Below, in pieces: positions 8,341-16,436 of a DNA stretch of 64,000 bases. Source of the stretch: JAXMBX01 sp046349635 (GTDB lineage: Bacteria > Planctomycetota > Planctomycetia > Planctomycetales > Planctomycetaceae). The translations under genes and the position numbers were made by a program. The first letter of the stretch is position 1. Each line of letters starts with the position of its first letter. The notes beneath the pieces are model-generated. The model was not told the origin of the DNA. It saw only the letters and a list, made by a program, of their open reading frames with translations, and made no database searches. The DNA is taken from assembly GCA_046349635.1 (NCBI GenBank), contig JAXMBX010000001.1, positions 62,001-126,000 on the forward strand, given 5' to 3'.

Positions 8341-9471
8341 TTATTCCGTAATCAGGACGGCGTGCAGTTTGCCCGAATTCTTCATTTCGCGAATGATGTC
8401 AATGATGTCGCTCTTGGGGACTTGCAATTGATTGAGAGCGGTTTCCAGTTCCTTGAGGTTGCCGGAGAGTTCGCGGGTTCCCTCGATCAGCGGAACGAAC
8501 CGCTTACCGTTGTCGTCGTCTCCGCCGGCCGGGGCCGCTCCGTCATCGCCCACCGTGACGCTTAGGTTCTTGTGGCTGATGACGATGGGACTGATCTGGA
8601 CCTCGCCGGTGACGACGATCGTCCCCGTTTTGGAGTTGGTGACGACCCGGGCCTCGGTGTGCGGGTTATCCACGCCGACGTCGAGCACGAGGGCGATGAA
8701 CGTGACCGGATCGTCGAGGTATTGCTTGGGGATTTCGACCCGGATCGCCCCGGGAGAAACCGCGCGAGCGATGCTGTCGGTGCGATTGTCGCTGCCGAGG
8801 TCTTTCTGCAGGTCGCGATTGATGGCGGCGGCGATTTCACTGGCGGTATGGAAGGAGGCGTGGTCCTTGTCGAGCAGCAGGTTGAACCCGCAGTTCTCAA
8901 TCATCAGGGCGGCGAAGTCCTCGAAGTTTTCTTCGATGATGACGCCGTTGGTGATTTTGCCGCTGGTCGGCGTCGTGGGATCTTCGATGATGATCGAGCC
9001 TCCGGCGAGACCGAGGGCGTCTTCATTGAGCAGGTAGGAGCTTTGCAAAGGGGAGGCCATGAGGCGTCCGCCGCGCAGGCTTTTGGCGCCGCCGATGGAG
9101 TGAACCGTGCAATCGATCTTCTGCCCTTTGCGGATTCCCATGGCGGGGATGCTGGCTTCAATCGTCACCAGGGCGACGTTCTTGGAGTCCTTGAGCATGA
9201 CGGCGTTGTCGACAGGGTTGTTCAGCAGCTTGAGGGCCGCCCCCAAGGCCCGGATGGTGGGAACGAAGCCCGCCCCGTCACCCGTTCCCGCGAGACCCAC
9301 GACCAGTCCCAGGCCGACGAGCTTATGCTCCTTCTGCCCCTGGATCACGCACAGGTTTTCCAGGCGGACGCGCGCTTCCACCGGCACCACACTCAGCAGA
9401 CTGAGGCAGGTACACAGTGCGCTCAGCAGCATCACGCGAGGGAAGCGACGGGGGAAAGGTTTGGACGGCAT
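8341..9471 (-). CDS. flgI: Flagellar P-ring protein FlgI
   Basis: This periplasmic protein forms the P ring in the peptidoglycan layer. About 376 residues, the usual length. A signal peptide is visible (MPSKPFPRRFPRVMLLSALCT..., cleavage near PVEA-RVRLENL). The mature start has the family's RLENLCVIQGQKEHKLVGLGLVVGLAGTGDG, and the protein ends with the typical helix of IIREMKNSGKLHAVLITE. The start chosen is ATG 9471, which has AAGGTG six bases upstream. A GTG three codons earlier (9480) also keeps the frame. An inserted polar loop (GDDGAAPAGGDDDNGKRFVPLIEG) interrupts the C-terminal region. It is 41 bases from flgH. Confidence 0.96.
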   Translation of the reverse strand: MPSKPFPRRFPRVMLLSALCTCLSLLSVVPVEARVRLENLCVIQGQKEHKLVGLGLVVGLAGTGDGAGFVPTIRALGAALKLLNNPVDNAVMLKDSKNVALVTIEASIPAMGIRKGQKIDCTVHSIGGAKSLRGGRLMASPLQSSYLLNEDALGLAGGSIIIEDPTTPTSGKITNGVIIEENFEDFAALMIENCGFNLLLDKDHASFHTASEIAAAINRDLQKDLGSDNRTDSIARAVSPGAIRVEIPKQYLDDPVTFIALVLDVGVDNPHTEARVVTNSKTGTIVVTGEVQISPIVISHKNLSVTVGDDGAAPAGGDDDNGKRFVPLIEGTRELSGNLKELETALNQLQVPKSDIIDIIREMKNSGKLHAVLITE

Positions 9472-9512
9472 GAGAAACACCTTGTCAGCAACTTCGGACG
9501 AATGAGACGCGA

Positions 9513-10346
9513 TTAGAACGGTGAGAGGAAGTCATACAAAGTGAGGATAATTCCGCGGCGGGTGCTGTCCCGGACACGCCCCTTTTCACTTTTCTGGACA
9601 TCGAGATCCGCCAGGTTTTCGCTCATGACTGTGTTATTGGCGAGAACGTCCTCGGGCCTGACGCGACCGGAGAGCGTATAGGTCCAGAGATCCCTGTTCG
9701 TGCGAATCGACTTGCGGGCCTCGAGGACGAGGATGCCGTTGGATTGAATGTCCACCACGGACGCCGCAATGCGGTAGCGCAACCCTTCGCGGCTTTGCAA
9801 GACACCGCGGGTAATCAGGTTCCCCTGCATCGTGCCGTCGATCGTGGGACTGTTCTGGGCGGCATTGTTCAGGTTCCCCTGGTTGTCGATGCGGACGAAT
9901 TCATTCAACGCCAGTTTCAACGTCCCGTTTTTCTGACGGGTGAACTGGGAGTTTTCCGTCGCCTCGGATTTTTCATCGACGATGACGGTGATGATGTCGT
10001 GGACCTTGAGCTTGCGCGGCTCAGGAGGAGGATCGATGTAAATCCAGGAGTAATCCCGGACCTGGGGAGGCCGTTGCGGGAGCGGTCCGCGGCTTCGCGC
10101 CATGCCGTTGGGCCCGAACTGCGTGGGAGGAACTCCGTTCCGGGGGTTGGGCATCTCCGGGCGGAGGGGCAATGCCTGCTGATTGGCGGCGGCGTTGGGG
10201 TCCAGAACCTCCGGAATCGCCTCCCCCATGGGATCAGGATTCTGTGCGCGCACGAGAGGCTCCGCGCTCCACAGACCCGAATCGGATAAGAATGGAGCCT
10301 GAACCAGAATCAGTCCAAACGCAATTTTTTGAGTCCACTTCTTCAT
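9513..10346 (-). CDS. flgH: Flagellar L-ring protein FlgH
   Basis: A 277-residue outer-membrane ring protein. The N-terminus has a signal-like stretch (MKKWTQKIAFGLILVQAPFLSDSGLWSA), but I see no lipobox cysteine, unlike the enteric lipoprotein form. The middle (residues 30-95) is a Pro/Asn/Gln-rich linker. The conserved core starts with KVHDIITVIVDEKSEATENSQFTRQKNGTLKLALNEF (about 113-150) and continues with the GTMQGNLITRGVLQSREGLRYRIAASVVDIQSNGILVLEARKSI and LSGRVRPEDVLANNTVMSENLADLDV blocks. The ATG overlaps the flgA stop by 4 bases (ATGA), a sign of translational coupling. Confidence 0.95.
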   Translation of the reverse strand: MKKWTQKIAFGLILVQAPFLSDSGLWSAEPLVRAQNPDPMGEAIPEVLDPNAAANQQALPLRPEMPNPRNGVPPTQFGPNGMARSRGPLPQRPPQVRDYSWIYIDPPPEPRKLKVHDIITVIVDEKSEATENSQFTRQKNGTLKLALNEFVRIDNQGNLNNAAQNSPTIDGTMQGNLITRGVLQSREGLRYRIAASVVDIQSNGILVLEARKSIRTNRDLWTYTLSGRVRPEDVLANNTVMSENLADLDVQKSEKGRVRDSTRRGIILTLYDFLSPF

Positions 10347-11515
10347 GGTGTCTGAGTCCCCCCCGAGAATTGAGAGATCTCCGAGGGATCGCCGGAGGCC
10401 GCCTTGACGCGTTTTGCTCCGATCTGTTCCTGGGAAATCTGCTCGCTCAGAATTTCGACTTCGTGATAGCCCGTCACACGGGTTTGCAAACGTGTTTTTC
10501 CGTCCAGAGATTGCACCTGGACAACTTCTCCCTGGCCGCCGGCCCCTTTCGACCGGGCGGTCATGCGGACGGTCACCCGCCCACAGCGCGAAATGACGGT
10601 GACGATGTCATTCGATTTGACCAGCGGGACGGTTTCCACGTCTTCCGGGGAAATCGCAGACTCCGCCGCAATGTTCTTGGTGAGCTGCCGTCCCAGAATC
10701 TGCTCCGGATCGACCTTGGTCAGGTTCTTGATTTCGTCGTCCCGGATGATTCTCCAGCCGAGATCTTCCGGTGCGACAATGTGCCCCTTGTTCAGGGACT
10801 GTCGCACCGCGAGAACGCGAGGCATCGGTTTAAGTTCGCAGGGGATTTGCCATGTGACCGGCGCATTGGTCCGATCCGCGAATTGCAGCAGAAAGGTCTG
10901 GCGGTTTCCGAACGGCGGAGTTCCACCGCGCACCTGGACGTTGCGGGGCTGCAACTGCGAAAACTGACGTGTCTGTTCTTCGGTGAGGGTGGGGGTCACC
11001 GCGTAGCGTCCGAGTTGAGGATACTGCTGGACGAGGGACTTACTAATCAGATCGCCGACCTGCTGCGCCACCTGGGAAATCCGGTTGGGATTTAAGGGGG
11101 CAGGTATCGAGGCCGAGGCGGGGATGATGACATTCGTGCGGACGACTTTTTCCGCATCTTCCCGCCGGACCTGAATGTGGCTGTGGCCGGTGAATTCGAT
11201 TTCCGAGAGGCTGTATCCGACGGCCTGCAGACGGTCCCGGACCGCCTGGTAGTCAATCAGGAGATTGCGTCCCGGAGCAGGGGCCGGACCAAGCAGGACT
11301 TCCTGCAGGCGGCTTTGCTTGTCGGCATTCGGTTCCAGAATCTCGGCGACGTCTCCCAGGGTCAGGACGGGGCTGTTCACCGTGACCTTGTCCTTGAGAC
11401 GGATCATCGCCGCGTTCAAAGGCGCAGTCTGCAATACAAGCAGCGCGACGAGCGTGAACCCGCAAAGGAGCCTTTGAAGCAGTGCCGGATTGTGATTGAA
11501 ATGACGCATACGCAT
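10343..11515 (-). CDS. flgA: Flagella basal body P-ring formation chaperone FlgA
   Basis: A periplasmic chaperone for P-ring assembly. The hydrophobic segment LLCGFTLVALLVLQTAPLNAA fits a signal peptide if translation starts at the ATG at 11515 or 11509. An open frame extends 79 codons further upstream, but it has no ribosome-binding site and would bury the signal, so I exclude it. The C-terminal half carries the SAF-type domain (MPRVLAVRQSLNKGHIVAPEDLGWRIIRDDEIKNLTKVDPEQILGRQLTKNIAAESAIS) and the following VKSNDIVTVISRCGRVTVRMTARSKGAGGQGEVVQVQSLDGKTRLQTRVTG. This end is highly typical of FlgA. At 390 residues it is longer than the enteric protein (about 220). The extra is an N-terminal region of about 150 residues. 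Confidence 0.9.
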   Translation of the reverse strand: MRMRHFNHNPALLQRLLCGFTLVALLVLQTAPLNAAMIRLKDKVTVNSPVLTLGDVAEILEPNADKQSRLQEVLLGPAPAPGRNLLIDYQAVRDRLQAVGYSLSEIEFTGHSHIQVRREDAEKVVRTNVIIPASASIPAPLNPNRISQVAQQVGDLISKSLVQQYPQLGRYAVTPTLTEEQTRQFSQLQPRNVQVRGGTPPFGNRQTFLLQFADRTNAPVTWQIPCELKPMPRVLAVRQSLNKGHIVAPEDLGWRIIRDDEIKNLTKVDPEQILGRQLTKNIAAESAISPEDVETVPLVKSNDIVTVISRCGRVTVRMTARSKGAGGQGEVVQVQSLDGKTRLQTRVTGYHEVEILSEQISQEQIGAKRVKAASGDPSEISQFSGGTQTP

Positions 11516-11726
11516 AAAACCGCGATCAGTCTTGAAGGACTGCCAGATTGTTGACGTCGTTGAAGCGTGCGGAACTCGTTGAAACTTTGGGGCCATGAAC
11601 CGGAAGGAGGTCTTGAAAAAACCGGCTTCCAGATGGTTTTGCTTGATGCATCCAAAACCGTTTTCAACAGGGATTGAATTTGAGGCGCGCCTGAAAAGCA
11701 TTTTTCCCAAGGCCGGCGTCGTCTTC

Positions 11727-12124
11727 TCAAGGAGGTGTTCGCTGCAGATCAATCAGCTTCAGTGTCCGAGGTGCTCGATGAACGGTCTTGACGGAACACG
11801 GAGATCGTGCCGTCTCGGGACACCAGAATCTGAGTGGTCTTGCGGGGATCGTGATCTGAGGCGTCAGTTCGTAGTCTTTTTCGCCGATGCGTGTGACGAG
11901 GACATTCTTGTGATTGAGGTGGAGGCGCGAACCGGGTGAAGACCATTTTCCATCGGTGAATGGAAAAATCCCTTCCCGACGATTCCGAGATCCAGGGCGC
12001 GCCGTGCGGACGAAACGACTTCGCTTTGCATCGCGGCTCCCATGCGAATGAAGAGGCACAGGCCGAAGCAACGACAACAATCAACGCCGGCTGATTGTGT
12101 GTTGAGATTGTTGGTGAAATGCAT
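11727..12124 (-). pseudogene. Frameshifted small exported FlgE/F/G-domain gene
   Basis: Between flgG and flgA three minus-strand frames in turn carry pieces of one flagellar rod/hook-type domain. ATG 12124 has AAGGA 8 bases upstream and reads MHFTNNLNTQSAG. A shift then gives a signal-like LIVVVASACASSFA. Next come LDLGIVGKGFF, then RLHLNHKNVLVTRIGEKDYELTPQITIP, then TTQILVSRDGTISVF. The order matches FlgG downstream (LDVAIVGDGFF, LIPQVTIP, TEIAISNDGQVSV). The N- and C-terminal rod helices are missing, so even the repaired protein would be a single-domain product of about 125-130 residues. At least three, probably four, shifts are needed. The true end is either 11749 or 11727. It is either a decaying gene or a real gene with indels in this sequence. 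Confidence 0.6.
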
Positions 12125-12153
12125 CTCTGAGATCCTTCTCAATTACGCTGATC

Positions 12154-12954
12154 TTAGTAGCGTCGCAGGTTGGCGGTCGCCTGCAGCAACTGGTCGGCGG
12201 CCTGCACGACCTGGCTGTTCAGTTCAAAGTTCCGCTGAGTCGAGATCAGGTCTACCAGTTCCTTGACCGGTTCCACGTTGGAGAGTTCCAGGAAACCCTG
12301 CTGCATGGTTCCCAGACCGTTCGTTCCGGGGTTCCCGGTCAGGGGCTGGCCGGAGGCATCCGTGGCGGCGTAACAGTTCTGGCCCACCTGCAGCAAACCC
12401 TGGGGGTTCACGAAGCGGACCATCTGCAACTGGGCGAGTTGCGTCAGGTTTTGCTGGTTCGGGACTCGGACCGAGACCTGGCCGTCATTGCTGATGGCGA
12501 TTTCCGTGGCATCGTTGGGAATCGTGACCTGCGGGATGAGGTAATAGCCGGTATTCGCGGAGGCCATGACCAGGGTTCCGTCGGCGTTCTTCGAAAAGTT
12601 GCCGGCCCGCGTATACAGGGTCTGGTTGCCGTCGGTAACTGTGAAGAATCCATCGCCGACGATCGCCACGTCGAGCGGAGCGCCTGTCGCGAGCAACTCT
12701 CCCTGTTGGAAATCGATCTGCGTGCTCTGGACCTTGGTTCCCAGGCCGACTGCCGTTCCGACCGCCGTCAGATTCCCCTGCAGGTCTCGTGTGCCGGGGA
12801 GCTTGAGATGACGGTAGTACAGGTCTTCGAAGTTCGGACGGGACCGTTTGAAGGCGGTCGTCCCCGCGTTCGCCATGTTATTGGCAATGACGTCCAACTT
12901 GAATTCGTTGGCGTACATGCCGGTCGAGGCAGTGTAAAGTGCTTGGTAACCCAT
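12154..12954 (-). CDS. flgG: Flagellar distal rod protein FlgG
   Basis: A 266-residue structural protein of the distal rod, the usual length (260 in Escherichia coli). The N-terminal helix with LYTASTGMYANEFKLDVIANNMANAGTTAFKRSRPNFEDLYY is diagnostic. The central domain reads LDVAIVGDGFFTVTDGNQTLYTRAGNF, and the end reads LSNVEPVKELVDLISTQRNFELNSQVVQAADQLLQATANLRRY. It is exported by the flagellar apparatus without a cleaved signal. It lies 71 bases downstream of flgF in the same orientation. Confidence 0.96.
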   Translation of the reverse strand: MGYQALYTASTGMYANEFKLDVIANNMANAGTTAFKRSRPNFEDLYYRHLKLPGTRDLQGNLTAVGTAVGLGTKVQSTQIDFQQGELLATGAPLDVAIVGDGFFTVTDGNQTLYTRAGNFSKNADGTLVMASANTGYYLIPQVTIPNDATEIAISNDGQVSVRVPNQQNLTQLAQLQMVRFVNPQGLLQVGQNCYAATDASGQPLTGNPGTNGLGTMQQGFLELSNVEPVKELVDLISTQRNFELNSQVVQAADQLLQATANLRRY

Positions 12955-13025
12955 GGCTGTTCAGAACCCCCCGTGTGATCTGTTTCGTCGATTTGCTCTG
13001 TTGATCTCAGACGTGTTAAATCCGT

Positions 13026-13778
13026 TTACCGCCGCGGCAGGCTCTCGATCAACTTTCCCAGTGATTCATCCTGATATTTGATCATGTTGACATTCGCTTC
13101 AAACATACGGCTGGATTCGATGAGTTCCATCATTTCGATGACCGGACGCGCCCCGGAGATTTCCAGCGCACCCTGTTTTACCGACGTGTCCGTCGTCGGC
13201 TGTTCCCGGCCGGTGGGAAGATAAAGATTGTCTCCCACCCGTTGCAGGGCACGCACGTCCGGCGGACTGACGAGAGACAACTGTCCGACCACGGTCGAAC
13301 CCTGTGAGATCGTGCCGTCCGAACCAATCATGGGAGGGAGCCCGGACGGGTCGAGCAGAATCGGAGTGCCATTGGTGCCGACGACCGATTGCCCGGTTTC
13401 CCGCAGCGTCAGGCGTCCGTCGCGGTCCATGTTGAGACGGCCATCCCGCGTCAGATAGTTCTGTCCGTTGCCGGAGACCTTGTAGAATCCCGGTCCGGCG
13501 AGGGCGATATCGAACTTGCCGTTGGTGATGTCGAAGCCCCCCTGCGAATAATCCACGGGGGTCCCCAGGATGCTCACGCCCCCGGTCTGGTTGTTCAGGT
13601 CTCCCGGCGGATCGCAGGGGTTGCCATGCGCGACGTCGAACGGGACATGAGACTGGGCCAGCACGAGGCTTCGCTTGAAGGAAGGGGTGGATGCGTTCGC
13701 GAGGTTATGCGAGAGGACGTCCTGACGTACGGACTGCACCTCAGCACCCTGCGCAGATAGATAGAGTCCGTAAATCAT
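13026..13778 (-). CDS. flgF: Flagellar rod protein FlgF
   Basis: A 250-residue proximal-rod protein. MIYGLYLSAQGAEVQSVRQDVLSHNLANASTPSFKRSLVLAQ at the start, FDIALAGPGFYKVSGNGQNYLTRDGRLNMDRDGRLTL in the middle and EISGARPVIEMMELIESSRMFEANVNMIKYQDESLGKLIESLPRR at the end fit the FlgF/FlgG family. Its position before flgG points to FlgF. The start is ATG 13778, with GGAG 7 bases upstream. The frame stays open for another 146 codons, but that part has no family similarity. It is the first flagellar gene in the cluster. flgB, flgC and fliE are not in the window. Confidence 0.9.
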   Translation of the reverse strand: MIYGLYLSAQGAEVQSVRQDVLSHNLANASTPSFKRSLVLAQSHVPFDVAHGNPCDPPGDLNNQTGGVSILGTPVDYSQGGFDITNGKFDIALAGPGFYKVSGNGQNYLTRDGRLNMDRDGRLTLRETGQSVVGTNGTPILLDPSGLPPMIGSDGTISQGSTVVGQLSLVSPPDVRALQRVGDNLYLPTGREQPTTDTSVKQGALEISGARPVIEMMELIESSRMFEANVNMIKYQDESLGKLIESLPRR

Positions 13779-13800
13779 GGTAAGCTCCAGTTCAGAGATG

Positions 13801-13818
13801 CCGGGGGAAGAACCCCGG
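13801..13818 (-). promoter_or_regulatory. Hairpin in the flgF leader
   Basis: CCGGGG and CCCCGG pair around a six-base loop, 22 bases before the flgF ATG and just upstream of its ribosome-binding site. There is no T-run, so it is not a terminator. It may affect the translation or stability of the flagellar transcript. The evidence is one stem only. Confidence 0.3.
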
Positions 13819-14042
13819 GGAGAAGAACCCCATGACGGAATCCAAACGATGGACGACGTCCGGTTTTTCTCCGGTCTCACTTTCTTGAATCGGACTTCAT
13901 CAGCCGGAATCTTGAGAATAACTGTCAATCTTTGCGCCTTGGGCAAACCTGACGCAGCTTGTCCATCTTGAGATGGAGGCGGGTTTCGGCGGATTCTGCG
14001 GGATGATGCAACTCCAGACAGCAGCCAGTAAGGATGTGGGAG

Positions 14043-15068
14043 ATGGAAAAGACACAGATTCGCTGTTCGATTGATTTTGAGAAGGATGGGATTCAGCACG
14101 GGCATCTGTATGTGCCGTATTCCTACAACCTCGCCGGCTGGGCGAATCTGATGGTTCCCATTTCCACCATCGCGCGGGGCAAAGGGCCGACCGCATTGGT
14201 GATGGCCGGAAATCATGGCGACGAATATCCCGGCCAGGTGGCGATTACCCGGCTGGTGCGGGAGTTGTCACCGGATCAGATCAACGGGCGAATGATCCTG
14301 ATCCCCGCGATCAACATGCCCGGGGCCAAAGCGGCGACGCGGCTGTCCCCTTTGGATAACAAGAACTTCAATCGCTGCTTCCCCGGCCAGGCGGAGGGGA
14401 CGCCGATGGAGATGCTGGCGCATTACCTCACGCATCATCTGTTTCCGCGCGTCGAGATTGTGATTGATCTGCACACGGGAGGCCGGGGGCTCGACTTTCA
14501 TCCCTGTTCGCATATGCATCTCGTACCGGATCGGGAGCAACGCCGTAAAATGGCAGAAGGGGCACTCGCCTGGAACACCGATTTCGCATTCCTGTATGCC
14601 GACATCGCGGGGACCGGCTTGCTCCCCGTCGAGGCGGAACGGCAGGGAAAGATTGTCATCACGACCGAAATGGGTGGAGGAGAAGTGGTCACCCCCAAGG
14701 TCCATCGCATCACGCAGGCGGGCCTGAAAAATGTGCTGATTCATCTCGGAATTCTGCACGGAAAGAAACTCACCCGCAGCGATCTGGGGTTACCGCCGAC
14801 CCGCTGGATCCAGTCCCTCGCGTGGGAGGATTATCGCTTCTGTCCGGAGTCTGGAATCTATGAGACGCTCGTGGATCTCGGCTCGGACGTGAGTGCGGGG
14901 CAACCGGTCGGAATGGTACATTTCACGGAGAATCCGACACGTGCGCCGCTGGTCGTGGAAGCGAATTCCGCGGGGGTTCTGATCGCCACACGCGGACCGT
15001 CACTCGTGGCGCAGGGGGATTGTGTCGCCTGCATCGGGCACGATGTGGACCCGAAAGTCCTGGAATAA
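14043..15068 (+). CDS. Succinylglutamate desuccinylase/aspartoacylase-family zinc deacylase
   Basis: A cytosolic M14-type metallohydrolase of about 341 residues. The zinc site is visible as NHGDEYPG (His and Glu) and the later His in DLHTGG. Catalytic Glu candidates sit in TTEMGGGE. The layout (HGHLYVPYSYNLAGWANLMVPI, GPTALVMAGNHGDEYPGQVAITRLVREL, RMILIPAINMPGAKAATRLSPLDNKNFNRCFPG) is closest to the branch that includes DoeB, the N-acetyl-diaminobutyrate deacetylase of ectoine breakdown. No other ectoine gene is nearby, so the substrate is open. AAGG lies 9 bases before ATG 14043. ATG 14034 is possible but has no spaced ribosome-binding site. It is divergent from the flagellar cluster and convergent with the next gene. 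Confidence 0.8.
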   Translation: MEKTQIRCSIDFEKDGIQHGHLYVPYSYNLAGWANLMVPISTIARGKGPTALVMAGNHGDEYPGQVAITRLVRELSPDQINGRMILIPAINMPGAKAATRLSPLDNKNFNRCFPGQAEGTPMEMLAHYLTHHLFPRVEIVIDLHTGGRGLDFHPCSHMHLVPDREQRRKMAEGALAWNTDFAFLYADIAGTGLLPVEAERQGKIVITTEMGGGEVVTPKVHRITQAGLKNVLIHLGILHGKKLTRSDLGLPPTRWIQSLAWEDYRFCPESGIYETLVDLGSDVSAGQPVGMVHFTENPTRAPLVVEANSAGVLIATRGPSLVAQGDCVACIGHDVDPKVLE

Positions 15069-15101
15069 TCCAGCTCTCGAGGAACCCCGTTTCACCGTCC
15101 G

Positions 15102-16139
15102 TCAGCCACCTTTGGGAGGCTGCTTCGCTGGGGCTTGGGGAGCCGCCCCGGGGCCTGCTTTGGCGGCTTCCGCAGCCTGCGTGATGGCCTGCACATACGC
15201 GGCGGTCTCGTCGATCGGGGTCGGAGTGGCGGGCGGATTGTAGCGGAATGTGTCCGGGCGGAGTTGTTCATTCAGCCTGATATTGGACAGATCCAGCACC
15301 ATTAAAGGTGTATTGGGGACGCTGCTGGCGGTCTTCTTCGCATAGGAGATCCGCCGCGGAAACAGGTTGTCCTTCTGCAGCAGAATCCGGACCTGATCCG
15401 GAACGAAAGCGGGGAGCGGTCCCTTGGCATTCTTGCCTCCGTTGAATCTCGTGAGAAACTTCTGATTCCACTTCCCATCGAGCACAATGGCGGGAATCGT
15501 GTCGATTTCCCCTTCGGTGGGAGCGGAAAAATCCATGTCCGTAGCGATCCCGCCCAGCAGTCCGCTCAAGCCTCCCATGCCCATTTCCGCCACGAGCGAC
15601 GTGCGATTGACCCGCCCGCCGGACTGCTCCGCTGCCTGCAGGATTTTCTGCACATCACGGCGGGTAATCCGGACCTGATCGATGACATCCTGGCGGACCC
15701 AGAGGATTTGTCCGTCGCAGACTTCCAGCATGGAACCGCGATTTCCACCCAGGCTGACCTGCAGTTCCAGCAGCACCTGGTTGTTCTGCCCCTGGGTGTA
15801 ACTTCCGGCGGCGGTGAAGGAGTGATCTTGGATGGTGACTCGCTCTGTGATCTTCGCTTTGACGGACTTATATCCCTGCAGGCGGTTGCAGGCCTCCTTG
15901 ATGATCTCCTGGGCGGATTTGGTCGCGGCGGGGGGGCCTTTCTTCTCGGCGGGAGGATCTGCGAAGGCCAGGGTCCGGGGAGCCTGGCTCCGGGGAGGGT
16001 GGGAGATCGCCGCTTCAGCGGGCTTCCGGGACTGAAAATCAGGGGAAATCCCCCGTTTTTCCGCCGGATTGGAAGCCAGGGCGTAACTGATTCCCAGACA
16101 GGCGATTATGGCGGGCGAGAAGCTGGCAAGAGTTTTCAT
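15102..16139 (-). CDS. Secreted LolA-like / conserved planctomycete protein
   Basis: 345 residues with a signal peptide (MKTLASFSPAIIACLGISYALA). A Pro/Ala-rich linker follows to about residue 75, then an alpha/beta region. The part from AQEIIKEACNRLQGYKSVKAKITERVTIQDHSFTAAGSYTQGQNNQVLLELQVSLG resembles the start of LolA/LolB-fold lipoprotein carriers, and VCDGQILWVRQDV is the strand often following it. The end is a low-complexity Ala/Pro tail. Its role is unknown; binding of a lipid or lipoprotein in the periplasm is inferred from fold resemblance only. ATG 16139 is chosen because it begins the signal peptide. Upstream in-frame codons would bury it. Confidence 0.55.
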   Translation of the reverse strand: MKTLASFSPAIIACLGISYALASNPAEKRGISPDFQSRKPAEAAISHPPRSQAPRTLAFADPPAEKKGPPAATKSAQEIIKEACNRLQGYKSVKAKITERVTIQDHSFTAAGSYTQGQNNQVLLELQVSLGGNRGSMLEVCDGQILWVRQDVIDQVRITRRDVQKILQAAEQSGGRVNRTSLVAEMGMGGLSGLLGGIATDMDFSAPTEGEIDTIPAIVLDGKWNQKFLTRFNGGKNAKGPLPAFVPDQVRILLQKDNLFPRRISYAKKTASSVPNTPLMVLDLSNIRLNEQLRPDTFRYNPPATPTPIDETAAYVQAITQAAEAAKAGPGAAPQAPAKQPPKGG

Positions 16140-16436
16140 GTTGTTCCGGAAATAACGGATTTTCCAAAGATTCAGGCCCCACTTTTCCGAAAACGGAGAG
16201 TATGAGGTGCCGTGTCTGCGCGACGTGTCAAGAGCAATCTTGAGAGCGTTGCGGCGGATGTGGCTCAAGGGGGGACATTTTAACTGCTTTTCGACCCTGA
16301 GGTCGACAGCAAATCGAATTCTCCCCTGACCTCCAGCGAAAACAACTGAACTACCCAAGGGGAGCGGCTCTCGGATCGGGGATCCGGAAGGGTGAATCCT
16401 CTCTCTTCGACAAGCCTGGAAACAGAGGGGCTCGTG

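Noticed and set aside
11516..11752. N-terminal extension of FlgA by 79 codons
   Set aside because: The extension has no ribosome-binding site, would place the signal peptide inside the protein, and overlaps the end of the small flagellar gene.
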